64,000 nt of DNA, taken from contig JAISEL010000080.1 in NCBI GenBank assembly GCA_031264185.1, positions 1 through 64,000 of the forward strand, read 5' to 3'. The stretch is from Deltaproteobacteria bacterium. GTDB taxonomy: Bacteria > Desulfobacterota > Desulfarculia > Adiutricales > Adiutricaceae. The notes below the pieces were generated by a model. It was not told where the DNA came from and did no database searches. It was given only the letters and a program-made list of their open reading frames with translations. The number at the start of each line of letters is the position of its first letter. Position 1 is the first letter of the stretch. The position numbers and the translations under genes were made by a program. Of the stretch, positions 18,679 to 27,877 are shown one piece after another.

Positions 18679-20136
18679 ATGGACCAAAATAGCCAGTATC
18701 AGAGTATGCCCCAGGAAGATGATCCGCCGTCCGTGACTTCCGGCCGCCCCGGGCTTGTTCATGCCTCCTCCCAGCCAGATATACCTATGGAGAGGGCTTT
18801 ACTTGGCGCCTTACTGGTTGATATCCAGCAGGCTGTGCCTTTAACTTTGGATATGCAGCTAAAGCCAAGCGATTTTTACAAAGAATCTCACGGGGAGATT
18901 TACGGGGCCATTCTGACTTTGTGGGAACAGAACCGCAAAGTGGACATATATACTGTCTTGGATGAACTGGTCAGAAGAGGCCAGGATGTCAAAGTCGGGG
19001 GTCTGACCTATCTGTCCGATCTGTGGGATCATTCCGGGGTTCCGTCCAATATCAAAGAGTATGCCCAGTCTATAGTCAATAAATCGGTTCTCAGGCAGCT
19101 GTTGGGGATCTGCGCCGAGGTCTCAGAAAAATGCAAAGATCCGACTTCCGATACTGAGGAGACTCTGGATCTGGCCGAGTCACGGGTTTTCGGGTTAAGG
19201 GATAATCGTGAAAATAGGGAAATGGTCTTTATGCCAGATTCCTTAAACTCGGTTTACGTTAAGGTAGCTGCCCTGCACTCCAGCGGCCAGAGCGGCGGTA
19301 TTTCCGGACTTCCCACCGGCTATAGTTTGCTGGATTATCTGACCGGCGGACTTCAGGCCTCTGATCTCATTATATTAGGCGGCCGGCCCGGCATGGGCAA
19401 AACTTCTTTGGCTTTAAATCTGGCTGTCAACGCCGCTCTTCCGTACCGGCGCCAGACCCGCTCTGATATGCCGGCTTATTCCGTAGCTATCTTCAGTATG
19501 GAAATGTCCACTGAGCAGCTCATTCAGCGTCTTTTGTGCCAGATTGGGAACTACAATCTTCGTGACATCCGCAGCGGGCGGATACCGGCCGAACAAATGG
19601 CTGCCATGGGCGAGGCGGTCGCCAGACTGATGAAAGCCAGTATCTACATAGACGACACCCCGGCGCTGCGGCCTTTGGATCTACGGGCCAGAACCCGAAG
19701 GCTGCTGAGAAAGCTTGATAAATCCCCCTATCCTCTGAGATTGATCGTGGTGGACTATCTCCAGCTTATGCGGCCGAACGAAAAACACAGCAACTTGGAG
19801 CAATCGGTCCGTGAAATAAGCGGGGCCCTTAAAGCCATGGCTAAAGAGCTTAATATTGTGGTTCTGGCCTTGTCCCAGCTAAGAAGGCCGGAAAATGTCA
19901 GCAAGCCCGATCTGGCCGATCTCCGAGACAGCGGCGCCATTGAGCAGGATGCCGACATTGTTGCCTTTATTGTCCGGGACGAACTGGCTAAACCCGATCA
20001 GCAGGTGCCCGAGGGCCAGGCTTTTTTAACCATCCGAAAACACCGGAACGGTCCTACCGGTAAAGTCCAGCTATATTTTAATAAAGCCTGCTCTTCTTTT
20101 GAGCCAACGTCTATAGTCAATTTGGAAGAATCGTAG
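18679..20136 (+). CDS. dnaB: Replicative DNA helicase DnaB
   Basis: This 485-residue hexameric 5'-3' helicase unwinds DNA at the replication fork and recruits primase. The N-terminal domain (about 30-130) contains MERALLGALLVD. The RecA-like domain has Walker A GGRPGMGKTSLALN near residue 235, Walker B LIVVDYLQLM near residue 360, and LSQLRRPENVSKPDLADLRD followed by SGAIEQDADIV near residue 415. Length and motifs are normal and no intein is present. It starts the housekeeping block dnaB-leuS-rplU-rpmA. Confidence 0.96.
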   Translation: MDQNSQYQSMPQEDDPPSVTSGRPGLVHASSQPDIPMERALLGALLVDIQQAVPLTLDMQLKPSDFYKESHGEIYGAILTLWEQNRKVDIYTVLDELVRRGQDVKVGGLTYLSDLWDHSGVPSNIKEYAQSIVNKSVLRQLLGICAEVSEKCKDPTSDTEETLDLAESRVFGLRDNRENREMVFMPDSLNSVYVKVAALHSSGQSGGISGLPTGYSLLDYLTGGLQASDLIILGGRPGMGKTSLALNLAVNAALPYRRQTRSDMPAYSVAIFSMEMSTEQLIQRLLCQIGNYNLRDIRSGRIPAEQMAAMGEAVARLMKASIYIDDTPALRPLDLRARTRRLLRKLDKSPYPLRLIVVDYLQLMRPNEKHSNLEQSVREISGALKAMAKELNIVVLALSQLRRPENVSKPDLADLRDSGAIEQDADIVAFIVRDELAKPDQQVPEGQAFLTIRKHRNGPTGKVQLYFNKACSSFEPTSIVNLEES

Positions 20137-20210
20137 GCTATTGACAGCCGGACATATTAGTCTTTAAATACCAAAAATCTGTATTCTTTCCTGAGGTTAG
20201 GAGGTGGCCG

Positions 20211-22634
20211 ATGGCCAAATATGATCCCCTGGCGGTTGAGAGCAAGTGGCGGCGGCGCTGGGAGACGGAACAAACTGACCGGGTCGATTTGGCAGGGGCC
20301 AAAAAGCCTTTTTATAACCTCATGATGTTTCCTTATCCCTCGGCCGAGGGACTTCACGTCGGTAATCTCTTTGCCTTTGTGGGTTCGGATATTCAGGGAC
20401 GCTATCACCGGCTTCTGGGCTACGATGTGTTTGAGCCTATGGGTTTTGACGCCTTTGGTATGCACTCGGAAAATTTTGCTCTGAAAAATAACCGCCACCC
20501 AGCTGAGATGGTGCCCAAAAATATAGAGCGTTTCCGGGAGACTCAGCTGAAAAAAGTAGGCCTCATGGTGGACTGGTCCCATCAGGCTGACACCACAAGT
20601 CCCGACTATTACCGCTGGACTCAGTGGATGTTTGTGACGCTTTATAAAAACGGTTTAGCATACCGTAAGACCGGGCCCGTTAACTGGTGTCCCGGCTGCA
20701 AGACCGTTTTAGCCGCCGAGCAGGTCATAGACGGGGAGTGCGAACGCTGCTCTTCGGTTGTGACCAAAAAAGAGATGGCCCAATGGTTCTTTAAGACCAC
20801 CGCCTTTGCTCAGGAGCTGCTAGACGAGCTGGACAGGCTGGACTGGTCGGAGCGGACAAAAGTGGCCCAGCGGAACTGGATCGGCCGCAGCCAGGGCGCC
20901 GAGGTCATCTTTGAAGTGGTGGGCGGTCCGGAATTCAGTATCTTTACCACCCGGCCGGATACTCTCTTCGGGGCCACTTACATGGTTTTTTCTCCCGAGC
21001 ATCCTTTACTGGATAAAATAACCTCCCCGGAACAGGCCCCGGTTCTGGCCGCTTACCGCCAGTCCATCAGCCACTTGACGGAAGTGGACCGCCAGGCCGA
21101 GGATCGGGAGAAGACCGGTGTTTTTACCGGAGCTTACGCCTTAAATCCGGTTAATGACCAAAAAATACCTGTCTGGGCCGCCGATTATGTCCTGATGGGT
21201 TACGGCACCGGGGCTATTATGGCTGTGCCGGCCCATGATGAGCGAGACCATGAGTTTGCCTTAAAATTTAATCTGCCCATCCTGGAAGTCGTCCAAGCCC
21301 CCGAGGGTTTAGATGTCCGGAAGGCCGCATATGCCGGGCCGGGGGTTTTGGTTAATTCCGGTCCTTTCGACGGTCTGCCGGCTAAAACAACCGGCCAAGA
21401 GAGAATTACCGAAAGTCTGGCCAAAGAAGGAAAAGCCAAATGGGCCGTGAATTACCGGCTAAGAGACTGGTGCGTCAGCCGTCAGCGCTACTGGGGGCCG
21501 CCCATACCGATAATCTACTGCCCCAAGTGCGGTCCGGTTCCTGTTCCGGAAGAGGATCTGCCAGTTAAACTTCCCCAGATGGAAAATTATCAGCCTGACG
21601 GGAGCGGTTTGTCGCCTTTGGCCAGGGAAGAAAGTTTCCATAAAACCGTCTGCCCGGTCTGCGGGACCCATGCCGAACGGGAAACGGATGTTTCAGATAA
21701 TTTTCTCTGTTCGGCCTGGTACTTTTACCGCTATCCTTCGACCCAGTTTGACGACCGGCCCTTTGATCCGGAACTGACTAAAAAATGGCTGCCGGTCGAT
21801 CTGTACGTAGGCGGCAATGAGCATGCGGTTCTGCACCTTCTGTACAGTCGTTGGCTGTGCCGGGCTCTCCACAGCTGCGGTTATTTAGATTTCGCCGAAC
21901 CCTACAAAAAGTTTGTGGCCCATGGCATGATTGTCAGGGACGGAGCCAAGATGAGTAAATCCCGCGGCAATATCATTAATCCTGATCAATACATCAATGA
22001 GTTCGGGGCCGATGCTTTCCGGATGTACCTGATGTTCATGGGAGCCTATCTGGAAGGCGGCGACTTTCGGGATGGCGGAGTTAAGGCCATGAAAGCCTTC
22101 TTAGACCGCCTGTACACCGCAGTCTGTCCGCCGGAGGGCGGAACTTTGGATCCCCAACCGCCCGCAGAGCCGGAAACTTTATTCTGGCTGAACAGCACCG
22201 TAAAAGCCGTGGGACAGGATATAGCCCGCTTTTCCTATAACACGGCCATTGCCAGGATGATGGAGCTGGTTAACCATATTACGAAAAATAAGATCAGCAA
22301 TAAGGACATTTCTGAGACACTGGCCAGGTTACTGGCCCCTTTAGCCCCTCATTTAGCCGAAGAACTGTGGGAGATACTAGGGCATCAGGAAAGTATATTT
22401 AAATCAGCCTGGCCGGCGTTTGACGAAGCGGCCTGCCGCCGGCCGGAAGTGGAATATGTTATCCAGGTTAACGGGAAATTAAGGGGCCGCTTAAATCTGG
22501 CTCAGGGACTTGCCCAGGCCGAGATTGAGCCTCTGGTCCTGGCCAGCCCGGCGGTTTCTAAATGGCTTGAGGGCAGGACGATTGTCAAAAAAATCTATGT
22601 GCCTGATAAGCTGGTCAATCTGGTTGTCCGGTGA
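20211..22634 (+). CDS. leuS: Leucyl-tRNA synthetase
   Basis: This 807-residue class I synthetase charges tRNA-Leu. The ATP-binding HIGH-type motif appears as AEGLHVGN near residue 47 and KMSKS near residue 580. Between them are a Cys-rich zinc-type insert ([12 protein letters not shown]), the CP1 editing domain ([15 protein letters not shown] near 245; [15 protein letters not shown] near 335), and a second Cys pair (CPKC/CPVC) near 440-485. An anticodon-binding and C-terminal domain completes it. A strong ribosome site (TTAGGAGGTGG) precedes the ATG. Confidence 0.97.
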   Translation: MAKYDPLAVESKWRRRWETEQTDRVDLAGAKKPFYNLMMFPYPSAEGLHVGNLFAFVGSDIQGRYHRLLGYDVFEPMGFDAFGMHSENFALKNNRHPAEMVPKNIERFRETQLKKVGLMVDWSHQADTTSPDYYRWTQWMFVTLYKNGLAYRKTGPVNWCPGCKTVLAAEQVIDGECERCSSVVTKKEMAQWFFKTTAFAQELLDELDRLDWSERTKVAQRNWIGRSQGAEVIFEVVGGPEFSIFTTRPDTLFGATYMVFSPEHPLLDKITSPEQAPVLAAYRQSISHLTEVDRQAEDREKTGVFTGAYALNPVNDQKIPVWAADYVLMGYGTGAIMAVPAHDERDHEFALKFNLPILEVVQAPEGLDVRKAAYAGPGVLVNSGPFDGLPAKTTGQERITESLAKEGKAKWAVNYRLRDWCVSRQRYWGPPIPIIYCPKCGPVPVPEEDLPVKLPQMENYQPDGSGLSPLAREESFHKTVCPVCGTHAERETDVSDNFLCSAWYFYRYPSTQFDDRPFDPELTKKWLPVDLYVGGNEHAVLHLLYSRWLCRALHSCGYLDFAEPYKKFVAHGMIVRDGAKMSKSRGNIINPDQYINEFGADAFRMYLMFMGAYLEGGDFRDGGVKAMKAFLDRLYTAVCPPEGGTLDPQPPAEPETLFWLNSTVKAVGQDIARFSYNTAIARMMELVNHITKNKISNKDISETLARLLAPLAPHLAEELWEILGHQESIFKSAWPAFDEAACRRPEVEYVIQVNGKLRGRLNLAQGLAQAEIEPLVLASPAVSKWLEGRTIVKKIYVPDKLVNLVVR

Positions 22635-22659
22635 TTTTTTGGCGGACCTAAAATAGATC

Positions 22660-22688
22660 TTGACAGAGCTGAATTTCCGGGGTAAAGT
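22660..22688 (+). promoter_or_regulatory. Sigma-70-type promoter for rplU-rpmA
   Basis: TTGACA at 22660-22665 and TAAAGT at 22683-22688 are separated by exactly 17 bases, 34 bases before the rplU start. Confidence 0.7.
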
Positions 22689-22721
22689 ACCTATTTCTGA
22701 TTTTCAGGGGGAGGGTTTTAC

Positions 22722-23045
22722 ATGTACGCCGTAATCAGAAGTGGAGGCCGACAGTTCCGGGTGGCCGTAGATTACACCATTAAAGTCGATCGCCTGGCGG
22801 CCAATATCGGTGATGATGTTGTTTTAGACAACGTTCTTTTGATTTCTGACGGCCAGAATGTTCGGGCCGGACAGCCGCTGCTGGACGGCGCTCAGGTTAA
22901 AGCCAAGGTAGTGGCTCACGATCGGGCAAAAAAGATTTTGGTTTTCAAGAAAAAGCGCCGTCAGGGCTACCATAAGGCTCAGGGCCATCGTCAGAACTAT
23001 ACTGCCTTGAAGATCATTACTATTGAACCCGGAGTCCAGGCCTAA
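22722..23045 (+). CDS. rplU: 50S ribosomal protein L21
   Basis: This 107-residue protein binds 23S rRNA in the large subunit. The N-terminus YAVIRSGGRQFRVAVDYTIK and the basic C-terminal block KKKRRQGYHKAQGHRQNYT are diagnostic. It has its own promoter and is followed 22 bases later by rpmA, the usual partner. Confidence 0.98.
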   Translation: MYAVIRSGGRQFRVAVDYTIKVDRLAANIGDDVVLDNVLLISDGQNVRAGQPLLDGAQVKAKVVAHDRAKKILVFKKKRRQGYHKAQGHRQNYTALKIITIEPGVQA

Positions 23046-23067
23046 AAACATATAGGAGAATTTAACC

Positions 23068-23322
23068 ATGGCTCATAAAAAAGCCGGTGGTTCCAGCCGT
23101 AACGGCCGGGACACTATAGGAAAAAGACGCGGCGTTAAGCGCTACGCCGGTCAGGCCGTCCGGGCCGGTAACATTCTGGTCCGTCAATTGGGCACTCGGA
23201 TTCATCCCGGTCATAATGTGGGCATGGGGCGGGACTACACCCTCTTTGCTCTCATTGACGGGTTAGTGAAGTTTGAGCGTTACGGCTCAGACCGAAAAAA
23301 AATCAGTGTCTACGCAGCCTGA
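23068..23322 (+). CDS. rpmA: 50S ribosomal protein L27
   Basis: This 84-residue protein begins [15 protein letters not shown], the canonical L27 N-terminus that reaches the peptidyl-transferase centre. It has no Firmicutes-type N-terminal extension that would need cleavage. It is co-transcribed with rplU and is followed by a strong terminator. obgE, often next, is absent here. Confidence 0.98.
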   Translation: MAHKKAGGSSRNGRDTIGKRRGVKRYAGQAVRAGNILVRQLGTRIHPGHNVGMGRDYTLFALIDGLVKFERYGSDRKKISVYAA

Positions 23323-23339
23323 AAAGCGTCCAAAAATAA

Positions 23340-23367
23340 AAGCCCCGGGTACCCCCGGGGTTTTTTA
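23340..23367 (+). terminator. Intrinsic terminator of rplU-rpmA
   Basis: A G+C-rich hairpin, AGCCCCGGG paired with CCCGGGG, is followed by six T residues, 20 bases after the rpmA stop. Confidence 0.88.
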
Positions 23368-23414
23368 TTAATTGCCCAAAAATGCCCCGTTATAAAACTC
23401 GTCAACAAAAAAAC

Positions 23415-23443
23415 TTGCCTTTTTTAACCGGCTGTGTTATTAA
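23415..23443 (+). promoter_or_regulatory. Candidate ferredoxin promoter
   Basis: TTGCCT (23415-23420) and TATTAA (23438-23443) lie 17 bases apart in the gap between the rpmA terminator and the ferredoxin gene. Both match the consensus only partly. Confidence 0.35.
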
Positions 23444-23555
23444 TTCCCATTAAAAGGAGCCTCTATTTGGCTGGTTTTGACCGGACTGGTGACGGTTCCA
23501 TTTGTGAGTCCCTATTTTTGGGTGCTTTTTAACTTTTTTTGAAAGGTAAGCTATC

Positions 23556-23744
23556 ATGGCCTATGTAGTTAAGATCGATGCCGGTAAGTGTACCGGCGAC
23601 GGTGCTTGCAAAGATACCTGTCCGGTGGACGTTTACGAGATCCAGTCCGGTAAGGCTGTTGCGGTCAACGTAACTGAGTGTATCGGCTGCGAGTCCTGCG
23701 TGGAAGCCTGCGAAGTCAACGCCATTTCGGTCGTCGAGGGCTAA
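23556..23744 (+). CDS. 2x[4Fe-4S] ferredoxin with Asp in the first cluster site
   Basis: This 62-residue electron carrier has two cluster sites. The first is C12-xx-D15-xx-C18-xxx-C22-P, where Asp15 replaces the usual second Cys. The second is canonical, C42-xx-C45-xx-C48-xxx-C52. In Pyrococcus furiosus ferredoxin and Desulfovibrio africanus ferredoxin III the same Asp substitution allows [3Fe-4S]/[4Fe-4S] interconversion, so similar chemistry is likely here. It stands alone with its own likely promoter and a GAAAGG ribosome site, and may serve as a general low-potential donor. Likely redox partners such as the HdrBC-like pair are elsewhere in the window. Confidence 0.95.
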   Translation: MAYVVKIDAGKCTGDGACKDTCPVDVYEIQSGKAVAVNVTECIGCESCVEACEVNAISVVEG

Positions 23745-25229
23745 TTCGGTATTACCCTGAGGTTCCTGGCGGCTGGCTTTTTTAGGGCCCGGGGCAATCC
23801 CTCTGGCTTTTAGGCCGCAGCCGCCGGGTCTTAGGGTGTTTTTTCTCCTTATTCACTTCCCTAGCCGCCTTGTACCCCGTAAACCTCTAATTTGCGATGT
23901 GAGACTTCTTAGGTTAAACAGTGGTTGGTAAAAAACATGTTATCATAATTATGCATGTAAAATTTTTTAAAACATTTTTATAGTATTTGACGCATATTAA
24001 TTATTTTACAGCATTTTTTTGGATAAAATTTACTGACAATGATGTTTGGCGCAAAATTAGCTGCCGTAGTTTTAGTTTTTTCACGTAACAGCTATGGTGA
24101 TTTAATTATCTCTTTTATTTTATTGTCTGTAATAATTAAATATTTTATCTGTCATTACAATATGTATAATATAGATAGTAATGCTCTTGTGAGTGATTTT
24201 TTTCTTCTCCCGTTGGTTATAATCTAAATAACCATACGGGGTGTCCAAAATGGTGAGTCTGCCAACTTGCTACAATGGGAATAGTATTATATATTTATAA
24301 CGTTAATTATTTTTGTAATAAAAAATAAGCATGGTAACATAAAAATAATTTTTTATATAATATATAAAGTACTTTTTAAGCATAATTTTAATATATAATT
24401 TGGTAATTGATTATAAAATTGTACTTCATAAGTCGCCATACAATAATTCAATAAATTCACTAATCAAGACGTTAGTATTAAACTTAATGGTAAAAAGAAG
24501 ATAATGATTTAATTGACTCAAAAAGATATATTAATTGATTTTTTTAGAGATGATATTAATAAAAAAATTACTATTACTATAATAAAAGCCTTGTTGTTTG
24601 ATAATATAAAATAAACAGTGGTTGTATATTTTTCTGTTAAGCTCAATTCAACAACGGCCCGGTTTTCTTTTTTTATAGCCTCCAATATTAAGTTTCATCA
24701 GTTTCAACTTTTCCAGAGAGTTTTTCACGGCTCAGGTCTAGTCAGAACAACTCTCCCCGCAGTTTAAGAAGGAGATTCCAAGTGCTGGAATTTTTATACA
24801 TCAGAAGACAAAAAACAGAATAACTTTTGGGATATTTTTGACGTCTGCTTTTTGTAGATAAAAATTTAGCTTAACCAGTTGGACTGCCCTGCCTAAGTTG
24901 AAAACAGAAAACTTACTTTCACCTTGAATTATGAGGCTGTCCTCCATTTGAGGGTATATCAATAATATGAGCGGTCTTAACATCTACTCGCGTTCGCAAT
25001 ACTGAATCTATTCGCCCCTCGTCTCCTCAAATAACTTGACGAGTTATCAAATTATACAGTAGAATATTATTAAACAACTGTTGCGAAGGAGCTATTGATT
25101 CATGTCTAACGAAACAAATTTACAGGAATCAGGCCCCCTAACCTTACCCTCGTAACAGATCATCAGTCCGCCAACTCTGACTAAAGTGCAGAGCGTGAAA
25201 AATGGCAAGATTTCGGTTATCGCTCTGGG
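23745..25229. other. AT-rich gap, no convincing gene
   Basis: About 1.5 kb, mostly very A+T rich, especially 23930-24640. Short open frames at 24039-24227 (plus) and 24801-24983 (minus) lack ribosome sites and recognisable sequence. At 25102 a frame with a good AAGGAG site begins MSNETNLQESG but stops after 17 codons, possibly the start of a broken gene. Confidence 0.5.
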
Positions 25230-25502
25230 ATGCATGACTCTGACATCAACCGCATTAATCTTCAGCTGGTTGTAGTCCAGTCATACATAGCTTCCTTTAA
25301 GTCGGATATGTATGATCTTAAGACAGACATGGTCAAACTTGAACATAATCTTAAGGCTGACATGGTCCAATTTGAGCATAAATTTTGTTCTAAGCTGGAT
25401 ATTTTAGAGACAAAATTTGATTCGGCAATGTCTGCAAACAAAAATTTTGCGAGTGGTGCTATTTTAACGGTGATAGCCTTTTTTATGTTATTATGGTTAT
25501 AA
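25230..25502 (+). CDS. Small coiled-coil protein with a C-terminal membrane anchor
   Basis: This 90-residue protein has heptad-like repeats (SDMYDLKTDMVKLEHNLKADM and related, about residues 25-70) and one C-terminal transmembrane helix (ASGAILTVIAFFMLLWL). This architecture is common in small accessory proteins of mobile or poorly characterised regions. An upstream in-frame stop is close (25197-25199) and no clear ribosome site is seen, so the N-terminus may be truncated by a frameshift from the frame that begins at 25102. Function unknown. Confidence 0.5.
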   Translation: MHDSDINRINLQLVVVQSYIASFKSDMYDLKTDMVKLEHNLKADMVQFEHKFCSKLDILETKFDSAMSANKNFASGAILTVIAFFMLLWL

Positions 25503-25979
25503 TAACGTTAAAACGACTGTTTTGGTTAATTAATCGTTAATTATAGTTTAAATTAATTGTTTTTTTGCTTTTTTTGTAATATTTAATCAATCATCACTAT
25601 GTTTAGACCTATATTTAGACCTAAAAACTAAGTTTAATTTTGCAGAATCATGTCAATAGATAGCTTTTTGTTATCCTAGGATAGTCAGAAATCTGCAGAA
25701 ACTTACGGAGTCTTTGGTAAGAGTTCTTGCCCATGGCAGTTCATCAAGAGTAGAGTTCAGTGTTCATCGTGAGCCGGTTTTTGAATTGATGTTATACCGA
25801 CGCAGATACTATGAGGCGTAAGTTTAATGCCTGTTCAGGAGACAGGAGCAATCGAATCTCCAGGATAAATGTCAGATCACAACATAAAGATGCTCGGACC
25901 AATCGGACGAACTAGACGTTACTGGGAGCTAAGGCGGTTTTCCTCAGCCCAGTCAGGATGTTTTTGAGGCATATACTAA
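25503..25979. other. Spacer, nothing seen
   Basis: AT-rich first half, mixed second half. I find no gene, tRNA or clear hairpin with a T-run. Confidence 0.5.
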
Positions 25980-26180
25980 ATGCTCAAGAAATTATTGTGT
26001 CTGGCGCTGGCTGTCATTTTTATCCCTTTAGGGATTCTTGTTATCAGGAACTCCTTTACCCTGACTTCCCCCCATCTATTTGTGATGTCTATCTTTTCCG
26101 GCTCACTCATGATCTTATTGGGACTGACCGGAGTATTGGGCGTTTTAGCCGGCGATAAGCCTCCCCCAAACCCTCGATAG
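25980..26180 (+). CDS. Small two-helix membrane protein
   Basis: A 66-residue protein starts with a basic MLKK followed by a hydrophobic helix (about 4-22) and a second helix (about 32-58), ending in a polar Pro-rich tail. A GAGG lies about 10 bases before the ATG. It ends 20 bases before the kinase gene and is probably co-transcribed. No known family is recognised. Confidence 0.5.
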   Translation: MLKKLLCLALAVIFIPLGILVIRNSFTLTSPHLFVMSIFSGSLMILLGLTGVLGVLAGDKPPPNPR

Positions 26181-26200
26181 CATCTATGAAAGGCAAATTC

Positions 26201-27073
26201 ATGCGTAATCCTCTGCCCAGAGTGGCGGCCATTCACGATCTCTCAGGCTTCGGCCGCTGCTCTTTGACTGTGGTTATCCCGGTCCTGTCCACCATGGGTT
26301 TTGAGGTCTGTCCTCTGCCCACAGCCGTCCTGTCGGCTCATACGGCCATTGAAGGCTTTAAGCTGTTCGATTTAACATCCGAATTGCCCGGCTTTATCAG
26401 TCATTGGAAAGAATTGAGTCTTAAGTTTGACGGCATTTACAGCGGTTTTTTGGGATCGGCCAGACAGGCGGCCATGGTTTCTGACTTTATTGACAGTTTC
26501 AGGACCCCGGACTGTTTAGTGGTGGTCGATCCGGTTATGGCCGATTTCGGTCAGCTCTACGCCTCCATGCCCCCGGAAATGGTCGGGGAAATGAGTAAGC
26601 TTTCAGCTAAAGCCCAGGTTATTACCCCCAATATTACGGAAGCCGCTTTAATGCTCGGAAGGCCCGTGCCGGAGTCTTTAGACGAGACCGAAGTTAAAGA
26701 CTGGCTTGTGGCTCTGGCCGATTTAGGTCCGACCATGCCGGTCATTACCAGCCTGCCTTTAAAAAGCCGCCTGGATCGCAGTACTGTAGCCGCTTATAAC
26801 CGGGAAGACGGCCGTTTCTGGCTGGCCGGGAGGCCTTTTGTTCCCACCCAGTATCACGGGACAGGGGATATGTACTCCAGTGTTCTGACCGGCTGTCTGC
26901 TTCAAGGCGACAGTCTGCCGGTGGCTTTAGACCGCAGCGCCCAATTTGTGGCCACAGCCATCAGAACGACGTTTGGCTACTCGGGGCTTGGTCATCATGA
27001 GATTTTGCTGGAAAGAGCCCTGCCCAGCTTAAAGACACCTCCGGAATCTGCCGGTTACGATCTTTTGCCGTAG
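26201..27073 (+). CDS. Pyridoxal/pyridoxamine kinase (PdxK/PdxY-like)
   Basis: This 290-residue ribokinase-superfamily enzyme would phosphorylate B6 vitamers in the salvage route to pyridoxal 5'-phosphate. Visible motifs are HDLSGFGRCSLTVVIPVLS near the N-terminus, YSGFLGSARQ near residue 85, VVVDPVMADFGQLY near residue 110, ITPNITEAALML near residue 145, and the ATP/anion-hole motif HGTGDMYSSVLTG near residue 220. An ATG at 26186 is in frame, but AAAGG seven bases before ATG 26201 favours the latter. It converges on tlyA with one base between stops. Confidence 0.88.
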   Translation: MRNPLPRVAAIHDLSGFGRCSLTVVIPVLSTMGFEVCPLPTAVLSAHTAIEGFKLFDLTSELPGFISHWKELSLKFDGIYSGFLGSARQAAMVSDFIDSFRTPDCLVVVDPVMADFGQLYASMPPEMVGEMSKLSAKAQVITPNITEAALMLGRPVPESLDETEVKDWLVALADLGPTMPVITSLPLKSRLDRSTVAAYNREDGRFWLAGRPFVPTQYHGTGDMYSSVLTGCLLQGDSLPVALDRSAQFVATAIRTTFGYSGLGHHEILLERALPSLKTPPESAGYDLLP

Positions 27074-27074
27074 T

Positions 27075-27833
27075 TTAAATTTCTCTTTGTAAGAAGATGA
27101 AGATTTCCTGATTACCTCCGGCCCCGGTCAGGCGGGAAGGTTTCTGGTCCAAAAACGTAAAAGGGGGATTTAAAGCCGGCACAAAGGCGATAATGCTCTG
27201 GGTCGCCTCTTTAATTACAGCTGGATCTTTAACAATCCCCTTTTTGCCGACTTTTTCCGGTCCGGCCTCGAACTGAGGTTTAACCAAGGCTAAAATATGG
27301 CCGCCGGGAATGACTAATGGCGCTAAGGCCGGCAGGATCAGTTTCAGTGAGATGAAGGACAGATCGGCCGTAATGAGTTCAAAAGGGGCTTTAAGTTTTT
27401 CTTCGGCTTCATTTAGCGTCAGGCGGCGGAGGTTTAGATTTTCAATAACCAAAACTCTGGGGTCGTTTCTTAAGGAAAAATCAATTAACCCCCGGCCCAC
27501 ATCGGCGGCCGTAACCCATGAAGCACCTTTCTGAAGGAGACAATCCGTAAAGCCGCCGGTCGAGGCCCCGGCGTCCAGAACTTTTAACCCCTTAACTTCT
27601 AAATTAAAATCTTCCAAAGCTCCGGCCAGCTTAAACCCGCCCCGGCTGACGTAGGTCCGGCCTTCTTTTAAAGACAAATAAACCTCAGATGATAATAATT
27701 GACCGGCTTTTCGGACCGGCAGACCGTCGGCTAGAATCCGGCCGGCTAAAATTAAAGCCTGAGCCTGACTGCGGGTTTTAGTCAGCCCTTTTAGGACAGC
27801 CAAATCAGCGGCTTTTATTTTGTCTTTGGTCAC
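27075..27833 (-). CDS. tlyA: TlyA-family rRNA (cytidine-2'-O)-methyltransferase
   Basis: This 252-residue protein has an N-terminal S4 RNA-binding domain (about 8-65, KTRSQAQALILAGRILADG) and an FtsJ-like SAM-dependent methyltransferase domain. In the latter, YVSRGGFKL and VLDAGASTGGFTDCLLQ (about 90) form the SAM pocket, and VKPQFEAGPEKVGKKGIV (about 185) is diagnostic of TlyA. The start is GTG. It lies downstream of hppA on the same strand, separated by a strong hairpin. Confidence 0.92.
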   Translation of the reverse strand: MTKDKIKAADLAVLKGLTKTRSQAQALILAGRILADGLPVRKAGQLLSSEVYLSLKEGRTYVSRGGFKLAGALEDFNLEVKGLKVLDAGASTGGFTDCLLQKGASWVTAADVGRGLIDFSLRNDPRVLVIENLNLRRLTLNEAEEKLKAPFELITADLSFISLKLILPALAPLVIPGGHILALVKPQFEAGPEKVGKKGIVKDPAVIKEATQSIIAFVPALNPPFTFLDQKPSRLTGAGGNQEIFIFLQREI

Positions 27834-27844
27834 GGGGTAAGATT

Positions 27845-27870
27845 GTGGCCCCGGACCGAACCGGGGCCAC
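27845..27870 (-). other. Strong intercistronic hairpin
   Basis: GTGGCCCCGG (27845-27854) pairs perfectly with CCGGGGCCAC (27861-27870) between the hppA stop and the tlyA start. There is no T-run after it on either strand, so it is more likely an RNA-stability or attenuation element than a full terminator. Confidence 0.6.
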
Positions 27871-27877
27871 AGGAAAG

